DNA of 64,000 nucleotides from Thalassomonas viridans (GTDB lineage: Bacteria; Pseudomonadota; Gammaproteobacteria; Enterobacterales; Alteromonadaceae), in NCBI RefSeq assembly GCF_000948985.2, contig NZ_CP059734.1:1-64000 (forward strand), in the 5' to 3' direction. Each line of letters opens with the position of its first letter. The first letter of the stretch is position 1. This document shows, one piece after another, positions 17,520 to 26,147 of this stretch. A model generated the notes under the pieces. That model did no database searches and was not told the origin of the DNA. It saw nothing but the letters and a program-made list of their open reading frames with translations. A program made the position numbers and the translations under genes.

Positions 17520-18443
17520 TTAGTCCGCCTGCTCCAGCGGATAAATAATAAATTTGCCCAGGCCGGTTTTTTTCGGCGTATCCGCCAGTTCAGTCAAAGC
17601 TTTATTCAGTAGATATAAATCGGCAAGGGTCAATACCAGCGAGGCTTCATCCGGCTGATAAGTGCTGCCGGTGGCATAGTCCTGGTTCGCCCGGGATGAC
17701 ATTTCGATATGCGCCCCTAAAACCGCTGAAATTTCATGGCTTTTGCTAAAATTCACCAGACGGGCGATGCTGTTTTTATATTCCTGCCATTGGCGCACGT
17801 ACAGGCGGCCCGGATATAAGGTATCGCCGGTTAATAACCAGCGGGTGCTGTGATCATAAAAACTGACGGCTTCTTTTTGATGCCCGGGTGTTGCAATAAT
17901 ATCAACCCGCCTGTTGCCCAAATCAAGCTGGGCCTGTTGCTCGGGCCATTCTGTTAAGCCGAATGCCGACATTAACCGGTTTTTATCATTGGCGGCAATC
18001 ACCCTGGCGCCGTTAAAGTCGGTAAACTGCCCGTCACCGGCAATATGGTCGCTGTGGCTATGGGAATGGGCTACAAGCAGGGGGAAAGTGTCACTGGTCA
18101 GCCCTAACGCCTGCTGGCGTATGGCAATAATTGACCTTAATGTATCCGCCAGGGGAAAACGCGTTTTATCCGCCGTTGCCCCCGTGTCTATCAGCAGCGC
18201 CTGCTTTTCGCCAAACAAGAGATACATAAAAGGCGCTTCGTAATGCAGGCATTTGTTTTGCCGCAGAATATAGGTGTTTTGATCGTACGCCTGTATTTCG
18301 ATTGCCGGCGCCTGATCCTGCCGGCAGTTTTCAGCGCCGCTGTACCAGGACTTTTCTGTCAGCTGTTCCAGGGTCATGGCCTTTAGTGAAAAGCAAAAAG
18401 CCAGGCTCAGGGGCAGCAGCAAGCTGTTTACCGTTATTTTCAT
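17520..18443 (-). CDS. Secreted metallo-beta-lactamase-fold hydrolase
   Basis: 307 residues from ATG 18443, giving a clear signal peptide (MKITVNSLLLPLSLAFCFSL). The metal motif HSHSDHIAGD (HxHxDH), the later ATPGHQKEAV histidine and LLTGDTLYPG aspartate, and a final GAHIEMSS histidine give the full two-zinc ligand set of the fold. It is a periplasmic hydrolase of unknown substrate; the family includes lactonases, glyoxalase II and beta-lactamases. The start overlaps the upstream gene's stop by four bases (ATGA), so the two are one operon, divergent from the LysR gene at 19322. Confidence 0.85.
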   Translation of the reverse strand: MKITVNSLLLPLSLAFCFSLKAMTLEQLTEKSWYSGAENCRQDQAPAIEIQAYDQNTYILRQNKCLHYEAPFMYLLFGEKQALLIDTGATADKTRFPLADTLRSIIAIRQQALGLTSDTFPLLVAHSHSHSDHIAGDGQFTDFNGARVIAANDKNRLMSAFGLTEWPEQQAQLDLGNRRVDIIATPGHQKEAVSFYDHSTRWLLTGDTLYPGRLYVRQWQEYKNSIARLVNFSKSHEISAVLGAHIEMSSRANQDYATGSTYQPDEASLVLTLADLYLLNKALTELADTPKKTGLGKFIIYPLEQAD

Positions 18444-19144
18444 AAGGCAAAGTCCTGTGTTTCGATATAAACAGGTTCCGGTATGCCGCACTTGGCCAAC
18501 TGTTGTTTAATGCTTGTGATATCAAAAGCTTTCGGCGGATCACAAATAATGGGTTTGTTTATGGTTGTTTTATCCGTTAAGGGCATAAAAGCAAGGGCGT
18601 CAAAGGAAGGGGGATGCTGAATCTTATGGGCGATAATAGCTTTATTTTTGCTGATAACAGCAGTATAAAAACTTGCCGACTGCGAGTGCTCTTTAGAGAC
18701 TTTTTTCACCAGCACCGGACTGATAAAGTTGATCTTACCTGTACTTGTTAGCTTGCCGCCGCGTTCAAAATGCCCCTGGAAAAATTGCGCAGGCACCGAG
18801 AAGGCTTCGCCGTTAATCAACTTGTTTAAATCAAAGTTTTCCGGCAGCAGGGTTACCATTCCCTTAGTCAGTAATTGTTTGATTGACTCCTGCTCTGTTA
18901 CCTCAACCTTGTAGATGATTTGATAATGATGGGGGCTGCGGTATAGAGGCAGGTGGCTGGCAAACAGCCCTTCGTCCTGGTCATAAACCAATACCATGCC
19001 ATGGGAGCCGACTAACTTATGCTGAGCATGTTTGGTTTCGGCATAAGCAAACGCAGAACCTGTGCTGCATATCAGCAAAGCGGCAGTGACAGACAGGGCT
19101 GAGAAAACAGATGCCAGCTTTTGCCGGTAACGGGTAATTATCAT
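18440..19144 (-). CDS. Secreted hypothetical protein, 234 aa
   Basis: Signal peptide at residues 1-33 (SVFSALSVTAALLICSTGSAFA, broken by a polar start). The mature protein is mixed alpha/beta with one pair of cysteines near the C-terminus (IICDPPKAF and LAKCGIPEP), which could form a disulphide. No family recognised. First gene of a coupled pair with the metallo-beta-lactamase-fold hydrolase, and divergent from a LysR gene 177 bases away that may regulate both. Confidence 0.7.
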   Translation of the reverse strand: MIITRYRQKLASVFSALSVTAALLICSTGSAFAYAETKHAQHKLVGSHGMVLVYDQDEGLFASHLPLYRSPHHYQIIYKVEVTEQESIKQLLTKGMVTLLPENFDLNKLINGEAFSVPAQFFQGHFERGGKLTSTGKINFISPVLVKKVSKEHSQSASFYTAVISKNKAIIAHKIQHPPSFDALAFMPLTDKTTINKPIICDPPKAFDITSIKQQLAKCGIPEPVYIETQDFAL

Positions 19145-19321
19145 GTGAACTCCGGTTATTTGAACACAGTAACTGTGTAAACATTAGGACCAATGCTACC
19201 TGGTTTGTAGTTAAGTTTATGCAAGGCAGCGGGCCCGGTAAAAATCCTATACTAGAAGATTTATTGTTGAGCTATAATCGAAAAAATCGACATCATTGTT
19301 TACTTTTTGGAAATGGACTAA

Positions 19322-20212
19322 ATGAATTTTGAAGACTTGCGTAAAGTGATCCATTTGGCCCACAGCCAAAATATACAAGCCAGTGCCGATGCCCTGAACC
19401 TGACTCCGGGGGCGCTATCAAAAACGTTGAAAAAAATCGAACAGAGCTTAAATACCGACTTGTTTGACCGGGTCGGACGCAATATACAGCTCAACAGCCA
19501 GGGAGAAAAATTCGTTTCATATGCGGCCAGGCTGGTGCATGAGTATGAGCAAATGTGCAGCGAGTTTAGCGGCGGCCAGGCAAGGCAGGTGGTGAATGTC
19601 ACCGGCCCGTCGGTGCTTTTGAATCATTGCCTGCAAACCCTGATAAGCTTGTTGCCGGAAAAAAATATTGCCCTCAATATCGATGCTTCATTTGAAGGAC
19701 AGGCGGTTAAACGCCTTGTTGGTGGCCATGCCCATATTGCCATAGTAACCGGGGAAGCTCTGTCAGATGCGCACCTGGCCGACCTGGATTCGGTATTACT
19801 GGGCACGACTACTTTTAAGGTGATTGCCGCCGGCTCTCATCAGCTGTTTTCACACCACCCGGAAGGAAAAATGACCTTAAAGCAATTGCTGGCTTACCCT
19901 TTTGTATGTCCCAGCAGTTCACCGTTTTGCGGCATAGTCAGAGGTATAGGTTCAGACGGCTGGCCGGATCAGCAATTTCCCCGCAACATTGCCTTTCGTA
20001 CCGACGATTTCAGCTCGCTGCTATCCATAGTGAGCCAGGGCCAGGCGATTGCCTATGTGCCTGACTTTGTCATCACATCAAGTGCATTCAGGGCAATCGA
20101 GCTGGTCGACTTTCAATATCATTATCGGGAAGAGTACAGCCTGGTTTATAAACCGGCCATGGCGGACGGCTGGTTGAACCGGCTGGTTGCCAAAGTTCAG
20201 GCTCAGGTCTGA
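19322..20212 (+). CDS. LysR-family transcriptional regulator
   Basis: 296 residues. N-terminal winged helix-turn-helix (MNFEDLRKVIHLAHSQ, then ADALNLTPGALSKTLKKIE and LFDRVGRNIQLN at residues 1-65). A substrate-binding-like effector domain covers about 85-290. It faces the secreted protein/metallo-hydrolase pair, the classical LysR arrangement, so that pair is its likely target. Confidence 0.9.
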   Translation: MNFEDLRKVIHLAHSQNIQASADALNLTPGALSKTLKKIEQSLNTDLFDRVGRNIQLNSQGEKFVSYAARLVHEYEQMCSEFSGGQARQVVNVTGPSVLLNHCLQTLISLLPEKNIALNIDASFEGQAVKRLVGGHAHIAIVTGEALSDAHLADLDSVLLGTTTFKVIAAGSHQLFSHHPEGKMTLKQLLAYPFVCPSSSPFCGIVRGIGSDGWPDQQFPRNIAFRTDDFSSLLSIVSQGQAIAYVPDFVITSSAFRAIELVDFQYHYREEYSLVYKPAMADGWLNRLVAKVQAQV

Positions 20213-20469
20213 GTACTTCCCCTTTTTCGCCCTTTTCTCTTTCCGGGAATAAGCGACACTTATGACCGCGGGTAGCGGCTGTGACAGGATCGTTTTTTTA
20301 TTATTTCTGTCGACCGGTTTTTATTGAATTTTCCTTTTCCCAATAAAGAAAGTGTTTTGCTGACAGCCGGATTATACTCACACTATCAAATGCGAATCTG
20401 TATTTACATTTTGTTTTTTGCTGGTTAGTATTGCAGCAAAGTCAAATGACAACTAACAAGTGAAGATCT

Positions 20470-21894
20470 ATGAAAAACCTGCTATCAGGCAAGAAAATAT
20501 GCAAACTGCTCTGTTTGCTGGGCACTTTGGCGGTGCAGACCAGCTATGGTAAAGACAGTGATTTTGCTGAATATCAACAGGATAAAATTGCCATTAAAAA
20601 CGTTACCCTGATCGACGGCTCAGGCAAACCGGCTCGCTACAACCAAACCGTATTGCTGGTTGACGGTGCTATACGCAGAGTGGGTTATGTCGATGAAGTT
20701 ATTATTCCCGGGGGAATGACGGTTATTGACGGCCAGGGAAAAACCCTGATCCCGGGCCTGGTGATGATGCACGAGCATATGTTTTACCCGACAGGCAAGG
20801 CGAACTATACCGAAATGTTATACAGCTTCCCGCGCCTGTATCTTGCCGGCGGGGCAACCACCATCAGAACCGCAGGCACTACCGCCCCTTATGCCGATTT
20901 AAACCTGAGGGATGCCATTGCCAGAGGTGAAACCATAGGGCCGGATATCGATGTCACCGCCCCCTATCTCAACGGTCCGGGTCTGCCGGTTTTAAAAATT
21001 AAGCCCCTGCGGGATGCGGAAAATGCCAGAACCATGATGGAATACTGGATGTCGGAAGGGGTTACTTCCTACAAGGCTTATATGCATATCCGCCGGGATG
21101 AACTGGCGGAGGTGATTAAACAGGCGCATAAACGTGATCATAAGGTGACCGCCCATTTATGTTCCATCACCTACCGGGAAGCGGCGGAGTTGGGCATAGA
21201 TAACCTGGAGCATGGTTTTTTTGCGGCAAGTGATTTTGTTAAAGACAAAAAGCAAGATGAATGCCCCGGAAAGGATGTACATCAGTCTTTAGTCGATTTG
21301 GATATCGAATCGGATGAAGTAAAAGATCTTATTGATTTCCTGGTGAGTAAAAATGTCACCCTGACCTCGACCTTAACCGTTTTTGAAACCTTTACCCAGG
21401 GACGGCCCAAAGCGTATCCGGAAGCTCTGGCTGCACTGACCCCGCAAGTACGGGACCAGTACGAAGCCCGCTGGCAGAAAATAGCCGAACAGGAAAATGC
21501 AACCTGGCCTATTGTTTATAAAAAAATGATGGCGCTGGAGAAAAAATTTGTTGAGGCCGGCGGTAAACTTATGGCGGGCACCGATCCCACAGGTTACGGC
21601 GGGGTAATTGCCGGTTTTTCTAATCAAAGGGTTATCGAGCTGCTGGTGGAAAGCGGTTTTAGCATAGAAGAGGCGATTAAAATTTCCACCCTGAATGCCG
21701 CCAGCTATTTAAACCGGGAAAGCGAAATCGGCACGATTGAAAGCGGGAAAAATGCCGACATGGTATTAATAGACGGCGATTTAACAAGGGATCCGTCCAT
21801 GATACGCAAGATGAGCCTGGTGTTTAAAAATGGTATCGGCTATAGCAGCAAGAAAATTATTGAGGCGACCAAAGCCGTGGTAGGCCTGCACTGA
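20470..21894 (+). CDS. Secreted amidohydrolase-family enzyme
   Basis: 474 residues with a signal peptide (CKLLCLLGTLAVQTSYG, residues 11-27). A metal-dependent amidohydrolase: the N-terminal strand LIDGSGKPARYN, metal motif HEHMFYP (the HxH pair), the later VTAHLCSIT and NLEHGFF histidines and the AGTDPTGYGG aspartate. The C-terminal STLNAASYL...GKNADMVLIDGD closes the beta sandwich. Such periplasmic members are often imidazolonepropionase- or dipeptidase-like, and the substrate is not deducible. It stands alone. Confidence 0.85.
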   Translation: MKNLLSGKKICKLLCLLGTLAVQTSYGKDSDFAEYQQDKIAIKNVTLIDGSGKPARYNQTVLLVDGAIRRVGYVDEVIIPGGMTVIDGQGKTLIPGLVMMHEHMFYPTGKANYTEMLYSFPRLYLAGGATTIRTAGTTAPYADLNLRDAIARGETIGPDIDVTAPYLNGPGLPVLKIKPLRDAENARTMMEYWMSEGVTSYKAYMHIRRDELAEVIKQAHKRDHKVTAHLCSITYREAAELGIDNLEHGFFAASDFVKDKKQDECPGKDVHQSLVDLDIESDEVKDLIDFLVSKNVTLTSTLTVFETFTQGRPKAYPEALAALTPQVRDQYEARWQKIAEQENATWPIVYKKMMALEKKFVEAGGKLMAGTDPTGYGGVIAGFSNQRVIELLVESGFSIEEAIKISTLNAASYLNRESEIGTIESGKNADMVLIDGDLTRDPSMIRKMSLVFKNGIGYSSKKIIEATKAVVGLH

Positions 21895-22093
21895 TCCGGG
21901 GCTCTCTTGCCGGGGAGCCTCTATCGTAGAAAGAATTGGCAGAAATAAGTTGCAGATAGAAAACAGCATTATAAGGCATCCAGCAAAATGTTCTGTTTTA
22001 GCGCAGGTTTAGTAAATGATTATATTGCCGTTTTTCATAAAACAACGCATTATGCCGGCTAGCCAGCGATTTTAACCCATACACGGCCCAACT

Positions 22094-22768
22094 ATGCCAA
22101 CGAAAAAGCCAACAAAAAAGCCAACAAAAAAGCCAACAAAAAAGCTAACAACGAATGTTTTTCTGCCCAAGCAGCAAAGAAGCCAGGATACCCAGCGAAA
22201 ATTGTTAACTGCTTTACATACTTGCCTGCAAGACAAGTTTTTTGAACACATCACTATTAAAGAGCTTGCCGAACATGCCGGCGTGTCGGTAGGCACTTTT
22301 TACCGGCGCTTTAAAGATAAAGAGTCATTACTGCCCTTGCTTTACCAGGACTTCGGTAATGATCTGACACTTTGGGTAACCGGCCTTGAGCAAACACGGT
22401 ATGCTTCACTGGCTGATGCGGTTGAAAAACTCTCGCTGGCAACTTTTCGGTTTCTGGCAAGCCGTAAAAGTGTTTTCAGAACCTTACATTTAAATTCCCG
22501 CCTGCATTCGGCATTATTAGACTCGGACCAGGTGGTCGACCGTAAGGTGATTTATCAGCGCCTTGCCGGAGTTTTATTGACTTTCGGTGATGAGATCACA
22601 GCAGCAGATAAAGCGAAAGCGGCGGGAGTTGTGGTGTTTATGATGATAAATACGTTACTGGATAAGGTGCTTTATCCCGGACTAACCCCTGCCATTGCCA
22701 GCGATCTGGATGCAGATGAATTTGCGCAGGAATTACCTGAAATAATCATGTCTTATTTAACTGCCTAA
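22094..22768 (+). CDS. TetR-family regulator with TKKP-repeat N-terminus
   Basis: 224 residues. After a lysine-rich leader made of four P-T-K-K repeats comes a TetR helix-turn-helix (LLTALHTCLQDKFF, ITIKELAEHAGVSVGTFYRRF, residues about 36-75) and a helical ligand domain. There is no good ribosome site before ATG 22094, so the true start could lie after the repeats, and the leader may be untranslated. The next two genes follow within 30 bases, so it heads a three-gene operon with a GFA-family and a RidA-family gene, which it probably autoregulates. Confidence 0.8.
   Translation: MPTKKPTKKPTKKPTKKLTTNVFLPKQQRSQDTQRKLLTALHTCLQDKFFEHITIKELAEHAGVSVGTFYRRFKDKESLLPLLYQDFGNDLTLWVTGLEQTRYASLADAVEKLSLATFRFLASRKSVFRTLHLNSRLHSALLDSDQVVDRKVIYQRLAGVLLTFGDEITAADKAKAAGVVVFMMINTLLDKVLYPGLTPAIASDLDADEFAQELPEIIMSYLTA
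22097..22144 (+). repeat. 12-bp tandem repeat at the start of the TetR gene
   Basis: Four copies of CCAACAAAAAAG (the first with G for A) run 22097-22144, followed by a decayed copy starting CTAACAACG. In frame they encode repeated P-T-K-K. Because the unit is a multiple of three, changes in number would alter length, not frame. Confidence 0.9.
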
Positions 22769-22796
22769 ACGGCAACGGCAAAGAAAAGGAGTCACT

Positions 22797-23210
22797 ATGA
22801 AGATTACCGGCGGCTGCCATTGCGGCGAATTAAAATATCAGGCCCGTATAGATCCTGACAAAGTACTGATCTGTCACTGCACAGATTGCCAGCAACTTTC
22901 AGGCACTGCATTTAGGACCGTGGTGGTGTCAGAGCCCGACGGCCTGATTTTTACCCGGGGGCAGGCAAAAGAATATATTAAAACGGCTGAAAGTGGTAAT
23001 AAACGCGCGCAGGGATTCTGTGCCAATTGCGGCAGCGCTATTTATGCGACCTCGGCCGATAAAAGCAACAGAATTTACGGTATCCGGGTCGGCTCAGTGC
23101 ATCAAAGAAATGAGCTGGTGCCGTCAAGCCAGATCTGGTGCCGCTCGTCTGTTCCCTGGCTGGAGCAATTGCCTGATATGACCGAATATGAAACCGTACC
23201 GACAAAATGA
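22797..23210 (+). CDS. GFA/CENP-V-family zinc protein
   Basis: 137 residues with the complete cysteine set of the glutathione-dependent formaldehyde-activating enzyme fold: GGCHCGELKY, CHCTDCQQLSGTAFR and FCANCGSAIYA. A C-terminal IWCRSSVPWLEQLP follows, all typical. Members are small zinc proteins; some bind glutathione adducts, but most have no assigned reaction. Second gene of the TetR operon, with AAGGAG upstream. Confidence 0.9.
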   Translation: MKITGGCHCGELKYQARIDPDKVLICHCTDCQQLSGTAFRTVVVSEPDGLIFTRGQAKEYIKTAESGNKRAQGFCANCGSAIYATSADKSNRIYGIRVGSVHQRNELVPSSQIWCRSSVPWLEQLPDMTEYETVPTK

Positions 23211-23226
23211 CATCTAGGAAAATAAT

Positions 23227-23688
23227 ATGAAAAACCTTACCCTGTTTACCCTCGCCGCAATAAATTTGCTGCTCTCCCCTGGCACTTTCGCCAAGAGCAG
23301 CGATAAAACGGTAGAGTTTTTAAATAGTAAACCGGCCTCAGCCAGGCTGCCCTTTTCTGAGATTGTACGGGTAGAAAATACCTTGTATCTGTCGGGGCAG
23401 ATCGGCCTGGATCCGGCAACCAAAAAACTGGCCGCAGGCGGCTTTAAGGCAGAAGCCGGGCAAACCCTGAAGAATATCAAACAGACCCTGCAAGCCCATG
23501 GTTACAGTATGGAGCAGGTGGTTAAATGTACCGTGATGCTGACAGATATCGCTGATTTTAAATCGCTTAATCAGGTGTATGCACAATATTTTACGCCTCC
23601 GTACCCGGCCAGAAGCACATTTGCCGTCAGTGAGCTTGCCCTGAACGCCAGCATTGAAGTGGAATGTATTGCCGTGGTTTCCGGTTAG
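23227..23688 (+). CDS. RidA-family protein with signal peptide
   Basis: 153 residues. A signal peptide (FTLAAINLLLSPGTFA) precedes a YjgF/RidA fold: LYLSGQIGLDP, QTLKNIKQTLQAHG, VKCTVMLTDIADF, the arginine of YPARSTFAV and the closing IEVECIAVVSG. RidA deaminates reactive enamines and imines in the cytoplasm; an exported form like this probably has another role. Third gene of the TetR-GFA-RidA operon. Confidence 0.88.
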   Translation: MKNLTLFTLAAINLLLSPGTFAKSSDKTVEFLNSKPASARLPFSEIVRVENTLYLSGQIGLDPATKKLAAGGFKAEAGQTLKNIKQTLQAHGYSMEQVVKCTVMLTDIADFKSLNQVYAQYFTPPYPARSTFAVSELALNASIEVECIAVVSG

Positions 23689-23698
23689 TCCCGGTTTA

Positions 23699-23720
23699 AG
23701 GGAAAAGCTGTATTTTCCCT
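23699..23720 (+). terminator. Hairpin terminator after the RidA gene
   Basis: AGGGAAAA (23699-23706) and TTTTCCCT (23713-23720) form a perfect eight-base stem with a six-base loop, 11 bases after the RidA stop. No long T-run follows the stem. Confidence 0.55.
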
Positions 23721-23813
23721 GAGCAAGCGGCAGATAATAGCGAGTGGGGAGAGACGAATGTACTATCCCTCCCCTTCTGCTATACAGCCAAACGGAGCTG
23801 ACAAACCTTTAAA

Positions 23814-23936
23814 TCATATGTCGTCCATTCTATGGGCAGAGTGCAGCAGCTGCTGATATTTCGCCGACTGGAATTCAATAAGGCTTTGCACATGCTTTTT
23901 CACCGTCTGGCTTGTTGATACAGCTATGATGACCAT
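23814..23936 (-). CDS. Very small ORF, 40 aa, downstream of the helical 109-aa gene
   Basis: ATG 23936 begins three bases after the TGA of the gene at 23940-24269, and the frame encodes an amphipathic helical peptide (TVKKHVQSLIEFQSAKYQQ, HSAHRMDDI). The tight spacing suggests translation by reinitiation. The sequence reads like a short helical partner of the upstream protein. There is no independent evidence that it is expressed. Confidence 0.45.
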   Translation of the reverse strand: MVIIAVSTSQTVKKHVQSLIEFQSAKYQQLLHSAHRMDDI

Positions 23937-23939
23937 CAG

Positions 23940-24269
23940 TCAGCTGTTTACTTTTTCATTGATATCGGCACTGATAGCAAGTACGTCATCTATGGTTACA
24001 TCCGGCTTTTGTTTTAAGGTTTTGATGTAGTCTATTGACTTGTGCTCAATTTCCTCATCGAGCCAGGAGTCGAGAATGCTCTTGGGTTCGGCCTTTATTA
24101 ATCCGTTGAGGTATGAGATGGCATCGGCTTGTTTCTGTTCGATAAAATGCAGAAATATGCGTGTTCTCTCATCTGTTACCGTTTCCAGGAAACAGCTATA
24201 TAAAGCGCTAAGCTCTTTATTAATGGCTATTACATGCTGGTACACTTCTTTTGATTGGTGGAGTCTCAT
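23940..24269 (-). CDS. Small helical protein, ferritin-like in pattern, 109 aa
   Basis: An all-helical soluble protein beginning MRLHQSKEVYQHV with LSALYSCFLETVTDERTRIFLHFIEQKQADAI. The spacing of His, Glu and hydrophobic residues in two long helices resembles small ferritin-like four-helix proteins found in marine gammaproteobacteria. It probably forms a two-gene unit with the 40-aa frame just downstream. Function unknown. Confidence 0.65.
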   Translation of the reverse strand: MRLHQSKEVYQHVIAINKELSALYSCFLETVTDERTRIFLHFIEQKQADAISYLNGLIKAEPKSILDSWLDEEIEHKSIDYIKTLKQKPDVTIDDVLAISADINEKVNS

Positions 24270-24472
24270 GCTTTGCCCCTTGGGTATTCAAACCTCCAAT
24301 AATTATCTAAAGCGACGTGTAAACTCGCTGTAAACTTCTTGACAGGAGACTACCGTGAACACTTTTGCTGAGGTGTAATCCGAATACCAGTCATACACAA
24401 ACTCTTTCTGCCATAAAATACTTGTGTAAATTCTGAGCTTGGACAAATTGTTTCTTTGTTAAGGTGTCTTAG

Positions 24473-25717
24473 TTAAACATCGAGCCCAAAATAACGGTTG
24501 TAGAATGAAAACAATCTCTTTTTATTAAACGCAGAAAGTGAAAAATTAGCTTTTCTCGCGGGTAACGTCATATCGCTTAAACTGTCTTTTACCGGAGTTA
24601 ATGAGGTATTTCCGCTTTCAGTAATAAGTACCGTGTCCGAGTGCCGAAACCCGCCTATCCCCTCAATATAAATACCGGGTTCAATAGTAAATAACATACC
24701 AGGTTTAATTTCATAATGAAAACCTTTCGCCAGGAACGGCCCTTCGTGTCCTGTTACCCCTATACTGTGCCCTGTCCGGTGGAGGATGTTGTCTGCATAA
24801 CCATATTTGGCGAATAAAGAAATGACGCTATTATCTACGTCGTGCATATCTGTTCCGGGTTTGCATAATTGTAAGCAAAGTTCGCGGGCTTCCATCATAA
24901 CCTGATAGGGTTTAATCGCATTCCTGGGTACTTTTCCAAGAAAGAAGGTGCGCTCTACTTCAGTACCATAACCGTTCATGACACCGTTAATAATTGAAAC
25001 ATGTGGACCACCATATGTCATATCCATATCCATTATATTGGTAAAGTTATGGGGGTCATGTGATACATTAGGGGGTTGCACCACAGCTGCAACATTTGTT
25101 GCCAAGGCATTGGTTTCCGGGTTGTCCGTGAGTATTTGCAACATCATCAGTTTAGTAACTTTTGAATGAATCGACAGCATTGATACTCCCGGCCCGGCTT
25201 TGTTCAGCAACTTTTCCATAGCTTTAGTGGCTATATTGCAGGCATAAATAATTCTGCCAATTTCGTAATCACTCTTTATATATCGAGCCTGTTCTATAAG
25301 CTCTGAAGCAAACGGCTTTTCGTTAACTTTATTTGCGATAAATTGGGGGGTGACTTCTTCAACCCCAACCTTTTTAAAAGGAGCAATAGTTTTGGTAAAA
25401 AGTGTTTGCCAGCTTGAAATATCAGGACAGGGAAATTCGTCATATGACAATAACTCAACATCCCCAACAATCCGGTATTTCACATGCAGGATTTCAAGTT
25501 TTGGCACAATAAAAGATAACTCTCCGTTACCTGAAAGCACTAAGATAAAGGGCCTTTCATGTACATAATTAGCAAAGTTGGTCAGCCAAAATACGTTTTT
25601 GGGATCGGTTATCACAAAGCAGTCTAAGTCGTTTTTTGACATTAGCGCCAGTAACTTATTCTTTCTCGATGCCATTTCTTCTTCATTAGGCGCTGTGTAT
25701 ATGGGGGAAAAATTCAT
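24473..25717 (-). CDS. M24-family (Xaa-Pro peptidase-like) metallopeptidase
   Basis: 414 residues. An N-terminal creatinase-like domain (about 1-150: LDCFVITDPKNVFWLTNF) precedes the pita-bread catalytic domain. Metal ligands visible are the His of HRTGHSIGVTGHEGPFL, Glu of FTIEPGIYIEG and Glu near HSDTVLITESG. The two expected Asp ligands are not clear: the usual D-x-RT segment reads YGTEVERTFF, with Glu for Asp, and the first Asp is not obvious. No signal peptide, so cytoplasmic. Last gene of the TonB receptor operon, one base after the membrane protein gene. It may cut proline-containing peptides brought in by the receptor. Confidence 0.85.
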   Translation of the reverse strand: MNFSPIYTAPNEEEMASRKNKLLALMSKNDLDCFVITDPKNVFWLTNFANYVHERPFILVLSGNGELSFIVPKLEILHVKYRIVGDVELLSYDEFPCPDISSWQTLFTKTIAPFKKVGVEEVTPQFIANKVNEKPFASELIEQARYIKSDYEIGRIIYACNIATKAMEKLLNKAGPGVSMLSIHSKVTKLMMLQILTDNPETNALATNVAAVVQPPNVSHDPHNFTNIMDMDMTYGGPHVSIINGVMNGYGTEVERTFFLGKVPRNAIKPYQVMMEARELCLQLCKPGTDMHDVDNSVISLFAKYGYADNILHRTGHSIGVTGHEGPFLAKGFHYEIKPGMLFTIEPGIYIEGIGGFRHSDTVLITESGNTSLTPVKDSLSDMTLPARKANFSLSAFNKKRLFSFYNRYFGLDV

Positions 25718-25718
25718 G

Positions 25719-26147
25719 TTATAAATCTACCTGATCAATGTTGTTTACAAAGGGACTGGCTTTTAAGCTAGCCATAGCAAAGATGAATACGCCGTATATG
25801 TTTATTTTTAAGGCAATAACCCAGGAGGAAAAAGAGTCATAATTGGTTATTCTTTCCGGATAAAGCAAAACAAGAAAATGTGGCATAACCCCCCTTATGA
25901 ATAAAGCGAGTGTCAAAATACTTGTTAAGTAAAAATATGTCCGGAACTTACCTGATTGACCCAATATTACAGTCAGAAAAAATGGCGATAATAAGACCAG
26001 TGAAAGTAAAGGGTTAGACTTATATAGCGGTGCATTATCATGGGCAATTCGGTATAGGCTTACCAGGTTATAAAGTACTGCGAGCAATAACCAAATATAT
26101 TGTGCAAGAATATACTTTTTAATTGTGTTTAAGTTGGGGATTGTCAT
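25719..26147 (-). CDS. Small membrane protein, four transmembrane segments
   Basis: 142 residues with four hydrophobic segments (about 13-32, 46-62, 70-92, 108-128) and short polar loops, in the style of DUF2569-like proteins. Its start overlaps the stop of the S28-like gene by four bases (ATGA) and its stop lies one base before the M24 start, so it is firmly inside the operon. Possibly an inner-membrane partner of the uptake system. Role unknown. Confidence 0.75.
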   Translation of the reverse strand: MTIPNLNTIKKYILAQYIWLLLAVLYNLVSLYRIAHDNAPLYKSNPLLSLVLLSPFFLTVILGQSGKFRTYFYLTSILTLALFIRGVMPHFLVLLYPERITNYDSFSSWVIALKINIYGVFIFAMASLKASPFVNNIDQVDL

